From Bryum argenteum (taxonomy: Eukaryota > Streptophyta > Bryopsida > Bryales > Bryaceae), in assembly GCA_037043015.1 (NCBI GenBank), contig CM073322.1, forward strand, positions 20,612,364 to 20,676,363: a DNA stretch of 64,000 bases, written 5' to 3'. The position numbers were made by a program, and so were the translations under genes. Positions 22,701 to 32,300 of this stretch are shown here, piece after piece. The notes below the pieces were generated by a model. That model saw only the letters and a list, made by a program, of their open reading frames with translations. It was not told the DNA's origin and did not search any database. The first letter of the stretch is position 1; each line of letters opens with the position of its first letter.

Positions 22701-25366
22701 CTTCGTGATTGCCTTCTCCATAGCACTCCAAACTCCATGGCCAGTCCTCTCACTTTCGGGCACAGTCTGGTAATAAGTCGAGCAAGCAGCATCCGAGGCT
22801 GCAGCGCATTGTCTCTGCACGACAACAGTTAAGATGTTAGAAAACAATTATAAAAAACATAATACGCAAGTGATAATTGAACTAAACGTTAGAAACACGT
22901 ACCGCGTAAAGGAATTTAACGAAAATATCCATTGTGAATGGATACCATGATGGTGATCGTGGTTTGTACTCCAAACAAATGTCGTAATCTTCTTTACTTA
23001 TTAACCCCTGAAAAGCAGAAAGTTTGAATTGGCCGAATGTCCGAATTCTTTGCAACTTTGCAATGAGACTGTCTTGAACATGATCGTGTTCCGTTGACCT
23101 GTGTGAAACAGAACAATCATTAAAAACTTGTTTCTCAAATAAAATGAGAATAAAAACAAAATAAAATTATTGATTCAAATGACAACACTTACCAGTTGAC
23201 GTCGTTCATGGCGTTGAGGAGCTTCGAGCATTGTCCACGCCCGTCGAGCATGATACAATCAATAGAAATGTATCAATCAGGATTAGTGGAATGGTATTTT
23301 TCGATATAGCCCATCCAGGCCGTCACACGGTGATTGCCTTCGTACACGTAGAAGTATTTGTTTCGAAACTGATGGAGATCAGTATCGGAAGACAAATATT
23401 CTTCGAAAACGTCATTAGCCGTCTTCCATAGTGGGTTTGACCAAATCGTATCGTCTTCTCGGACCATGAAGTCCTTACCGTCGACGTCGAATGGAGACAC
23501 GTACAGGACTCGATCTCCATCACGATACCCTTTTACGAACTCGTTTGTCAGCATCTCCACGTCGGAACTGACTATCGGGCGCACCTTTGGGTAGATCTTC
23601 AGTCGACACAAAGGAATCATGACACGAGACTTGTTGATCGGTTTGGTGCGAAGGTCGATGAGGACTTTGTTGTAGTCACTCTTCTGTAGCATCCGCATCT
23701 CATTTGCACTCCACATGGGATCTTTATTCTCCAAGTGAGGAGGCATGTGAACAATGCTAAGCTCAACCCCACCAGGAGGCTTTGCGAGTTGTTTGCTGTT
23801 GGAATGCGGTGCTTCATCCGTCGCCTCTCGTGCAATACCTTCACCCTCAACATGTTGATTAGTCTCAAAGTTGGGCTGATCAGGGGATGGAGCACCCAAA
23901 GAAACATCGTCATCCAAATCAACGAAGTCAGGGAAAGTAGGCTGCTGATCCAGTTGGGGAGTACTTGTCGCGGCCCTAATTACTCCCAACTCTTTTTCTT
24001 CAAGTAAGCGTTACTTGGTAGCGGAATCACGACTTACTTTGTTGGTAGCAACCGGCCACAACTTAGCTAACACTGCACATGCCAAGCACACACAATGTTA
24101 GTACTCTTTTTAGTCAAGGTGTCCAACCCACCTTGACTCCCCCAACTCATTACCCGGAACCCGTAAACCGGAACTCCCACAAAACACATGGGCATGCCAC
24201 TTGGTGGCACGGGGCGGCCTTCCACACATGTCCAAGCTCCCAAGGGTGGCACTACTCACCCCCGGAGCTAACCGCCCTTGCATATTGTCCAACTCCCCAC
24301 TAGTCCCCTTCCATTCATGTCTACACTCTCCATTCGGGACATTACCGGAAACCGGCACTACTTTTCACGGGGACTAGTTTGGAGCGGGACACTTTTCCAA
24401 CCCAATGTTTCGGGATGCACACCACAAGCATCCCATAGTGCCCAAGGTGCGGGAGTGAGGCTCCATCCCAAGCCTCACCCCGTAGAGCCACCCCGGCTCT
24501 CCTCGGCACCATGTGGAAGTGAGGAGGGAGACCACTCCTCCTCATAGTACTCTCTGGAGTCTTCGGTAGGCCCCCCCCTCTTGTGTTGAGGGGCCTTCCG
24601 TGACACACTTTTATTTTGGAAGACCACCCGTTTTTGCCTTAGCCTCAAAAACGGGTCGTATCTTCTTCTCGGGCTAACTTGTAGCTCAGTTATCCAAATG
24701 GGACGTGTGAGCCCATTTTCGACATCTACTCTTTGAGTAGATGTCGATAGACTCCTCACTTGTCCCAATCGGAGCTTCTATGTGGAAGCTATGCTCCCTT
24801 GAACATTCAGGGAGTCCCGGGAGGCAGCAGTCCCGGAGTCCCGAAGTCCCGATGCTTTGGAGAGCCATATCTCCCAAAGCATTGCTTTGCTCCTCACGAG
24901 CCTTAGCATTTTGGAAAGCTCTTGTCCAGAGCTTTCCAAAGACATGCAACATGCTGCCATCCAAGAAGGACGACATTTCGAGTCCCGAAAGGTAACACTC
25001 CCGAGTCCCGGAGTGTCCCGGAACGCGCTCCAACTTTGGAGAGCCATATCTCATGACTCACAACTCCAAATCGCGCGTTCTTTGGACCTATGGGTGCGTG
25101 CTTGAACAAGGTTTCCAACCATGTAAAGCACACCACCAAGTTCGTCCCGAGCACGACGCCATTGTGTGCTGTTTGCTCGGGACTCCCCTTAGTCACTTCA
25201 CCTTGTCTCTTGCCAAGCCCGGGACGTCACTCCCGGGGTCCTCTTGGCTCACCACGGTGTTCGGGCATCCTTTTGAAAGGGATGTGACAGTACTTGACCC
25301 GATCTCCACGGGTGCACTCGATGAAGGTGATACTTGCTCCGCCACAGGAACCTCGGATAACGTCAT
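19779..25366 (-). CDS. ParB-like plus DNA-methyltransferase-like multi-exon gene
   Basis: Eleven exons are read (-): 25366-about 25296, about 24000-23193, 23098-22903, 22814-22617, 22528-22303, 22207-21975, 21892-21151, 21053-20706, 20623-20365, 20288-20092 and 19999-19779. All have GT-AG junctions that keep frame, except the undefined exon 1/2 junction; total about 1,150 codons. Exon 2 holds VRPIVSS... and YEGNHRVTAW, like the GxHR motif of ParB/sulfiredoxin-fold proteins. Exon 7 has a Pro-rich linker. Exon 8 has DLLIADVPDN (position of the DPPY motif) and DGLLLVFLP. Exons 9-10 have CDWSPSTGAS and NRHLIALEPDEE (position of the FxGxG motif and following strand). This order is that of permuted beta-class amino-methyltransferases; ParB-methylase fusions are known in phage and bacteria. 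Both catalytic motifs are degenerate, and TGA at 23273-23275 interrupts the frame, so it may be inactive or a pseudogene. ATG 25366 follows TTCTCTTTCAG, so an upstream exon is possible. Confidence 0.6.
24035..24039. repeat. Probable target-site duplication TACTT, left
   Basis: TACTT precedes the TGTTGG terminus; TACTT recurs at 25291-25295. The boundary is uncertain by one base because canonical CA ends at 25289. Confidence 0.55.
24040..25290 (-). mobile_element. Solo LTR (about 1.25 kb) inside the ParB-methylase-like gene
   Basis: It starts TGTTGGTAGCAACC and ends GATGTGACA(G). On the opposite strand it is homologous to 48527-49820 (shared GCTAAC-CTGCACAT block near the end, and an inverted-repeat hairpin ATCTACT...AGTAGAT at about 24722-24746). 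Its ORFs are not conserved between the two copies. It lies between exon 1 and exon 2 of the host gene. Confidence 0.7.
25291..25295. repeat. Probable target-site duplication TACTT, right
   Basis: Pairs with 24035-24039. Confidence 0.55.
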
Positions 25367-25369
25367 CTG

Positions 25370-26100
25370 AAAGAGAAGTAAACAAAGCAAATAATGATTA
25401 AGTACTGAAAATTGAAACAATATTCAAAGTCATATAAAAAATTAAGTGATTAGTAGAACTTAATCACATGAGTGTAAAGAATCTAGTAGACATTGCAAAT
25501 AAAGTCAGAAACTCAATAAGAAATCTTAACAATCCAAAATGAACGTCTACGTGCAAGAATCTCCCATAGCGGTAGCCTAAGACCAAACAACGACCAAATA
25601 ATACAACAATCACACAAAGTTGCATGTCGAATCTGCCACTATCAGTATTGTGCTCCTCATTTCTCAGAAATGATCTCAGCTTTAGGCAAGACCTGCACAT
25701 TCCAACACAAGATTCTATTTAACAAAGTTATCATCACAGGTCAACAATTTCAAATAAAACCACCATAACAAGGAAGGAAGCCATTTGATATATCACTAAA
25801 CTATTAGAATATCAACATAGAAACTGTCCCAACACTCAAGTGAATCGCCACTCTTCGGAGACATGGCAACTATGGCAGCGAAGCAGGGTGCCTGCAATCC
25901 TCTTCCAGAATTCATCAATCCACAAATCAGCAACTTGTTCAAGGCTCTTCTCAACAAGTCCGGACATTTGAATGGCAATGCTCGCGTGATGGGAATTTCC
26001 AGAGCGGCCACTTTGTTGGCTAGTAGAGGGCAATGCAAGGTCGGGCTTGCGAGAGACCATTCACGAGAGCACCTCGGAGGACCAGCAATGGGGGAGCACC
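25370..26100. other. No confident gene; remnant shared with 52.19 kb
   Basis: 25370-25800 shows nothing recognisable. Around 25945 the string CTCAACAAGTC-GGACATTT resembles 52193-52216 downstream of another hairpin copy, so this is part of the same mosaic locus. A minus-strand frame containing VADLWIDEFWKR (about 25920) looks protein-like but I cannot name it. Confidence 0.3.
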
Positions 26101-26103
26101 GAG

Positions 26104-28070
26104 GGGGGAGGGTGCCTGCGTTGGCGCAGCCCTCTCCCGAATTTCCTCGTTCCATCGACCTGGCCTCCAACGCCATCACGGAGACATCGGCCGCTTTCAC
26201 TTGCGACACGTCTTCTAGTCCTTCAAGTAACGAGAGGGAATTCTTCGCGGATGGATTCAATTGAAGGTTCGTTCGAAGACCTTAGGCTGGGACAAGACCA
26301 GTGATGAGAGCACCTCGCCGGTTGGGGATGATGAGGGGGGAGGCTGTCTACGCTGGCGCAGCCCTCTCCCCGAATCTTCACACCATTCCTCACACCAAAT
26401 CTTCACTCTCACGGAGTGCGATGCAAGTCCGGCGATGGAGGAGCAGCAAGGATGAGGGTGCCTGCGCTGGCGCAGCCCTCTCCCCGAATTCCTATCAGTT
26501 GCGAAAAATTCACAGCATGGAGAGAACAACAACCCCGGTCCACTGAAATTCATCAAACAATCGATGAGCACCGATTCTGATTAGAGGAGCGTCTCGACAC
26601 AAGGGAGAAGTGGAAAGGAACTTACAAATAATGGACCAACGTTGAGAGCACCGAGGGGGGTGCCTGTGTTGGCACAACCCTCCCTCGAAATTCATCAAAC
26701 AATCGATCAACACCTTGAATCTAAGCATGAACTAGAGTGGTCCAGAGTTGCGAGCATTGAAGGGGTGTGCCTGCGCTGGCGCAGCCCTCTCCCCGAATCC
26801 TCACACCAGATCTTCACTCTCACGGAGTGCGATGACATATCTCGAAAATTTAAGATTGAGGGGATGAGTAAAGTTTCTACCTGATCGGCACCTTAAAAGC
26901 GCTCCACAGCTCGTTTGAGAGCATCCATGTGCTCCTCGCTTTGGTCACCAGGCGGTAACATTGGAGCTCGGGCTGGAAAGCTTGTGCCCGACCGCACATC
27001 ATACTATTAACCACGCTACTGCAGAGGTTTCGCCACGCCTGTTCGGGATCCACCTATTGCGGCCGGTCATCGCATACTAGAAAACGGAGGCATTTTGTAC
27101 TCCTGGTAGTTCCCATGCTCGAAACTCACCGGATTGGGCGGTGGCTCGGGCGATGACGCATCCATGGAGCTCCCGACGACGACGTAGCGGCGGCGGCTGC
27201 TCTCAGAACCGTAAGAGCTCGGTCATGCTTCATGTGGCCCGGAATTCACTCCACTCCCCGCTCGCCTCTAGTAGTACCACGATGGAGGAGCAGCAAGGAG
27301 GAGGGTGCTGCTTATTGGCGCGACCCTCTCCCCAAGTCCTATCGATTGCGGAAAATTCACAAAGATGAAGAGAAACGACAGAACCCCGTTCCACTGAAAT
27401 TCATCAAACAATCGATGAGCACCGAATCTGATCAGTGGAGCGTCTCGACACAAGGGAGAAGTGGAAAGGAACTTACAAATGATGGACCAGTGTTGAGAGC
27501 ACCGAGGGGGGTGGGGGGTGCCTGCGCTGGCGCAGCCCTCCCCCTAAATTTATCAAACGATCGATCAGCACCTTAAATCTAAGCATGAACTTCAATGGTC
27601 CAGCGTTGCGAGCATTTAAGGGGGGGCCTACGCTGGCGCAGCCCTCTCCCCGAATCTTCACATCATTCCTCATAGGCTCATAGCAGATCTTCACCCTTAC
27701 AAAGTGCGATGCAAGTCCAGCGGTGGAGGAGCAGCGAGGAGGAGGGTGCTTGCGCTGGCGCAGCCCTCTCCCCGAAGTCCTATCAGTTGCGGAAAATTCA
27801 CAGCATGAAGAGAACAGCAACCCCGTTCCACTGAAATTCATCAAACAATCGATGAGCACCGAATCTGATCAGTGGAGCGTCTCGACACAAGGGATAAGTG
27901 GAAAGGAACTTACAAATAATGGACCAGCGTTGAGAGCACCGAGGGGGGTGGGGGGTTTCTGCGCTGGCGCAGCCCTCCCCCTAAATTTATCAAACGATCG
28001 ATCAGCACGTTGAATCTAAGCATAAACTTTAGTGGTCCAGCGTTGCGAGCACCGAAGGGGGTGCCTGCTC
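26104..28070 (+). repeat. Cluster of eleven GC-rich hairpin repeats
   Basis: The core reads GGGAGGG-TGC-CTGCGC-TG-GCGCAG-CCCTCTCCC, a near-perfect stem with a two-base loop, usually preceded by GAGCACCGAGG and followed by CCGAATTC. Copies lie at about 26104-26138, 26334-26375, 26451-26488, 26654-26686, 26761-26797, 27298-27335, 27505-27547, 27619-27652, 27738-27773, 27941-27982 and a partial one at 28050-28070. The copies fall in different reading frames of surrounding ORFs, so the unit is not protein-coding. Further copies are listed separately. Confidence 0.85.
26405..28060 (+). repeat. Tandem array of a roughly 430-440 bp unit
   Basis: Each unit runs: CACGGAGTGCGATG-like start, GGAGGAGCAGC, hairpin, CCTATC(A/G)(A/G)TTGCG-AAAATTCACA, TCATCAAACAATCGATGAGCACC, GTCTCGACACAAGGGA, CTTACAAAT-ATGGACCA, second hairpin, then ATCGATCA-CACC. 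Units start at about 26405, 27275 and 27716; the stretch 26880-27240 between the first two is different DNA. Third-unit sequence ends near 28060. Confidence 0.7.
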
Positions 28071-28434
28071 ATTACTGTTACATTATAAAACTGGTGAATA
28101 CGGTGGTACCAAACATAACGCCCTTACAGTACCATTGCAGCCATTTCAAATCATCATCAAGAGAACACATCCAGAGTAATAAAAGACAATTCACTCCATG
28201 TCATTATCAGAAATAAACGATGACACCCCAGTAAATGTAGCTTTTTTTACTTACAAAGGAATTGGTTGGATAAATTAGGCAGAACATCCCCATGTCAAAT
28301 GCTGATTATTCCATACAAAAGTATGCTTAGAATTAGTGTACACACACTCAACCTAATGGAGTGCAATTGTGATTGGGCTTCAGCAGGATGCCATTGTTTT
28401 GATCCTATTTACTACAACAAAGAAGAGGGTCTAA

Positions 28435-28845
28435 CTAATTCTTACCAGGAATCATAGCAATTTCAACGAAGAGTCTATGCAAACTCTGCGGCTTCGAAAA
28501 GAAGGAAGAATGGTCCCCACTTTTCATTGTATATACCCGCTCTGGAGGGTTCTGTTCAATGAGCTTTTGTTGCAGATCTGGTTAAAATGCTTGATCCTGC
28601 GCTGTTCGTATGTAAAAGCGCCTCACGCTTCCATACTTCTCTGGAGTCAAAGTGATGATTTCCATCGCTGGTGCAAATGGAACTGGTCTTATTGACACCA
28701 TCGCTAACGCTACATCCTGAACAAGCAGGACTTCATCACTCCCTGTTTTGAAAGTTTGAGATGTTGCAGAAAACTTTAATGAAGCTCGGAACGTACCTTG
28801 GTTGGGCTAACATTGAAGAAGAGATCTCTAACTAACGCTCGGTCG
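28435..28845 (-). pseudogene. Plant methylesterase (MES / alpha-beta hydrolase) C-terminal exons, broken
   Basis: Plant MES enzymes are alpha/beta hydrolases that demethylate hormone esters. The minus strand gives RALVRDLFFNVSPTK up to the donor at 28797|GTACG. After an intron ending TTCAG|, exon 28716-28435 gives DVALAMVSIRPVPFAP, TLTPEKYGSVRRFYIRT, then after a stop KLIEQNPPERVYT and DHSSFFSKPQSLHRLFVEIA. This matches the family C-terminus, where the catalytic His lies in the GSDH-like segment (here SGDH). An in-frame TAA at 28582-28584 (where the family has Leu/Thr) breaks it. Upstream the exon runs straight into a hairpin repeat (28846-28885). The N-terminal part with the GHSxGG serine is absent. 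Confidence 0.75.
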
Positions 28846-28885
28846 AGGGGGGAGGGTGCCTGCGCTGGCGCAGCCCTCTCCCCGA
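28846..28885 (+). repeat. GC-rich hairpin repeat abutting a methylesterase exon
   Basis: GGGGGGAGGGTGCCTGCGCT followed by GGCGCAGCCCTCTCCCC. It lies directly against coding-like sequence of the methylesterase remnant, with no spacer on its left side. Confidence 0.85.
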
Positions 28886-29059
28886 ATTCCTCATTCCATC
28901 AACGAGCACCTTCGACGAGGCTGGAACACTGAGGACAGAGATACTTACAAGTCGATACTGGCATTGAATTCAAGTTCAAAGTGTGAGCATCTATAAAAGC
29001 AACAGCCAGACAACTGAGAAACGATTTGAATTCACCGAGTAGTATCTGCTAGTGCAAAC

Positions 29060-29200
29060 CTGTATTTTCTTATCTGGCTCTAAGCTTCGATGATCGCCAG
29101 GATTCTCGTGCACTCTCCTGACAAGCTCACTAAACGGTATTCCACGAAACAAGTGAGGCCTTTGGTCCCCGCCACCTTCCTCGCTGTCACCCCTCTCCAT
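29060..29200 (-). CDS. Unrecognised first exon (47 codons)
   Basis: ATG at 29200 begins MERGDSEEGGGDQ, then LFRGIPFSELVRRVHENPGD and SLEPDKKIQ, ending at a good donor, ATACAG|GTTTGC (29060). The sequence is protein-like and unlike the surrounding repeats. I cannot assign it: no matching second exon is evident before the methylesterase remnant. It may be another captured exon or the start of a gene. Confidence 0.35.
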
Positions 29201-29336
29201 GCCGGAAACCCCAGCTGCTTAATCATTGTGAACGAGCAGGTTTCTCTCTGATGTAGCATACGGAAGGTCGAAATCTAATCTTCCACGAGCGTATGGTGCT
29301 GTAGCGTATGGTGCTGTATCATGACGGTCATGAAAC

Positions 29337-29341
29337 TCAGG
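29337..29341. repeat. Target-site duplication TCAGG, left
   Basis: TCAGG precedes the LTR terminus TGTCGTGAG at 29342 and recurs directly after the other terminus at 47238-47242. Confidence 0.9.
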
Positions 29342-32300
29342 TGTCGTGAGTTACCGAACCGAGGAGGCCAAAATTAACTCAATTTGCCCTTACAACTTAG
29401 CAAAAATGGTCCACCTTCCGGGCAACGTTCCACGGAGATTCTGTGAAGTGTGAAGACAAGACGAAATCCGGATCGATCACCGGTTTAACACTACAACGAC
29501 CAACACATTCTGGTATACCGGATCAGGGAACGCAAGAGTTTAGACCTGACTGGTTCCTTAACCCAAAACCCCAGGGCAACCGGTTGATTCTGATCCGGTT
29601 GCTCTTCTTAACTCAATTATTATTTTGACCGGTTAGGGCATGTTAGTGAGTGATGATTTAATTTAACCTCCGTAAATCCTCGGAGGGGTTCTCCCTGTAA
29701 GTTTTTAACAGAGCACGGAAGGGGCACTCTCCTCCGGTTGATTAGGGTGACTGGAGTTTCACCTATACTCGTATCCCTCTCTCCCTCTCTACCCGGGGTT
29801 CCTCCCTTACAACTGCCGCTACCGCTTGGTTAATTTGCTTAAACGATAGGTCACACCGGCAGCTGTCCGGTTCTCTCCTTCTCTCTGGGCGATACAACTT
29901 GTGATCAGTGCGGTGAGTAGCATCCCACTACCCGCCCACGAGGTTCCTACCACGCACACCGGTAGTTAACTGGCCTCCGGGGTTATGTACAACTCCCGTC
30001 GTGGACTTTCCTCACCCGAATATCCCATCCGGGGGGGTGGTTATGCAGGGTGGTTTTACTCGCCACTCCCAATTCCCCTGTCCAGTCCGGTTGGAGTCAC
30101 AACCTCTCCCCTTTGGCACTCGCTACAACACTTCCAGGACGCTCGGACTCCTCTCACTAGGACCTTTGACTTCCTGACGGAGTCACTCCTCCGGCTATCC
30201 CCTTCTCGGATATCTCAAACTCGTAACTACCAGACCAACAAGGGACTTCCTGTACCCACAACCAGTTTTCAAAACCTCACTTCACACACAAGACCAAGCA
30301 AATCTCTCACACATACACAGCAAGGACGCAAGGTTTCAGATGCAAAATTGGACCTTTACTCACAGGGGGTGGATCGCAGGAAAGACCCGAAGGACTCCGC
30401 AGTCTTGGTAAGTACAGAAGGTTCCGGATTTCCCGGGAACCCTATCAGATCCGGAATTCCCGGGCCTCCGAGATTTCCGGGTGAGTGGCAAAAAGGCATC
30501 TACTATTTCTAGCTACTTCTAACCTAACTAATTACTAACTAAGGTCTTCTTCCGGCGGCGTGGGGCGGCTCGAGGGGTCTGGCGGCGGGATGTTCCTCCT
30601 GGAAGTGCCTGCCTACTCGCGGGGGGGTGTGCCTCTGTGATCGACCAGTGTCGATGTAAAACCTCGGGTTTTACTTTGTGTCCTCCGGCTCTTCCACCGT
30701 CCCGGAGTGCCTTCAACTTTGATGGAGGGGGCGGGGGTTGAACTTCGACTTCTTCCTGAGGCACCACGGGCTCCTCCTGCTGCTCCTGAGGGGCCACGGG
30801 TTCATCCTGATGATCTTGTTCGCCCGGATCTCCCACCTCGTTGACTTGGACCTCCGGGTGAGGTACTACCTCCTCGACTTGCTCGGGAGTCCTGCCTCTT
30901 CTCCTGTGACACCGCCAACCGGGTGCTCATCCGGTTGTTGAGAGGGGTTAACCTCTCCTTCCACCACCTGCTCCACCTTGGAGGGACCGGTTAATCCTGG
31001 TCCATCCGAGGTATCAGCTCCCTGAGGGGGAGTCGCAGCTCGTTCTCCCTCCCTGTCCACCGGAACTCCACCATCAAGTGGAATCCCCTGCTCCTCCGAA
31101 ACGGGCAGGGACACTTCCTCAACCTCCATGGGCACCGGCCCCTCCGTGGGCACCTCTGGGGGTGTGAGAGCCTCCTCTTCCGGAAGGGCTTCCGTCATCT
31201 CCACGTGGGGGAGGGCCCCCAACAACCTACCCGTAAGAGTCCGGAACTCCTTGAGGCACTGATTGATCCCGGTTGTGTGCCTCCTGAGCGGCTCCTCCGA
31301 GGGATTGGGGTGATTCGCCGATCCCAATCCGGGCATCATAGAAGGCCGCCTTCGTCTCGAGCCTCGATCCGGTTGCAACACCTTCGGGATGGAGTGCAAC
31401 ACCGTCTGTCGATGTTCTGCGGCTTCGGAGTGCGACCTCCTCTCTGCTCCTCCACAATCCTCCCGAGGGCTTCCACCTCGGACGTGCCTCCGTGTCCGAG
31501 GGGTCCGGTCCACACTGGACTCCCACGGATGCCTTCTCCTTCGACCGGGCCTTGACAGCACTCCACCTTCTCTCTCCTTAGCCGGGCTGTTTCTCGCTGC
31601 ATCTCCTCGGCTAACTCTGGATACCTCTCCACATTGGGGGTCTGGAAGACCCGCTCGAGTCGCGCCAGGGAGGTGAACAATTGTTCATTCTCCCGATCCA
31701 CCTCCTCCATGGCTAGCCGGATGGGGTGGAGGATACCCTTGCTGGGTATCCGGTAGTAGGGGCGGGGAAGCACCGGGGTGGTGTTTCCCGTTCCGGGGGT
31801 TACGAGTCCTCTATGGGACGACTCCGGAGCTGCCACTGATGCTGGAGTGGCCGGGGCGGGGTCACTCCTCTGCTCCGGTAACTCCAGTCGGGGAGGTGTG
31901 GCCCTCTCCGGAGTGCTCTCCTCCTCCTCTCGAAATGAGCAGACCTTCTCTTCACCTTGGGTTGGCTCTCCGGGATTGGCTCTGCTATCGGGCAGGAGCC
32001 GGATCTTGCATTGGTGCGGGGTCCGGACTTGGGGCCCGCTCCTCCTCGATGGCCCTCGGCTGTGCTACCGGACTCGCTGACCTCTTCCTCTTCTTGGCCT
32101 TGCGCTTCAGGTTGGGCACTCTCCCTCCTGGGGGTCTCTTTCCGGGTGGAGGCACCTCCGCAATGGCCCCTGCTGCAGCCACCTCCTCGTTCGGGATTCC
32201 CTGTTCTACCGGGGGAGGAAGTCGGGCGGGAGAACGTCTCCTCCCAAAACCCGTCGTGTCTTTCCTCCTCACCCCTCGGGATGGTCTTGCCTGTCGAGGT

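Noticed and set aside
23273-23275. TGA as selenocysteine
   Set aside because: Land plants lack the selenocysteine machinery, and the context shows no SECIS-like evidence; mutation is simpler.
19779-25366. ParB-methylase gene as bacterial contamination or a recent bacterial transfer
   Set aside because: At least ten GT-AG introns with A/T-rich bodies and plant-like neighbours; any transfer must be old.
26104-28070. ORFs such as those containing LRWRSPLPE or VPALAQPSP as a repeat-protein gene
   Set aside because: The same DNA repeat is read in different frames in neighbouring ORFs, so the peptide similarity is a by-product.
26104-28885. Hairpin repeats as a CRISPR array
   Set aside because: Spacing is irregular (about 70-300 bp), the flanks themselves are repeated, the setting is eukaryotic and there are no cas genes.
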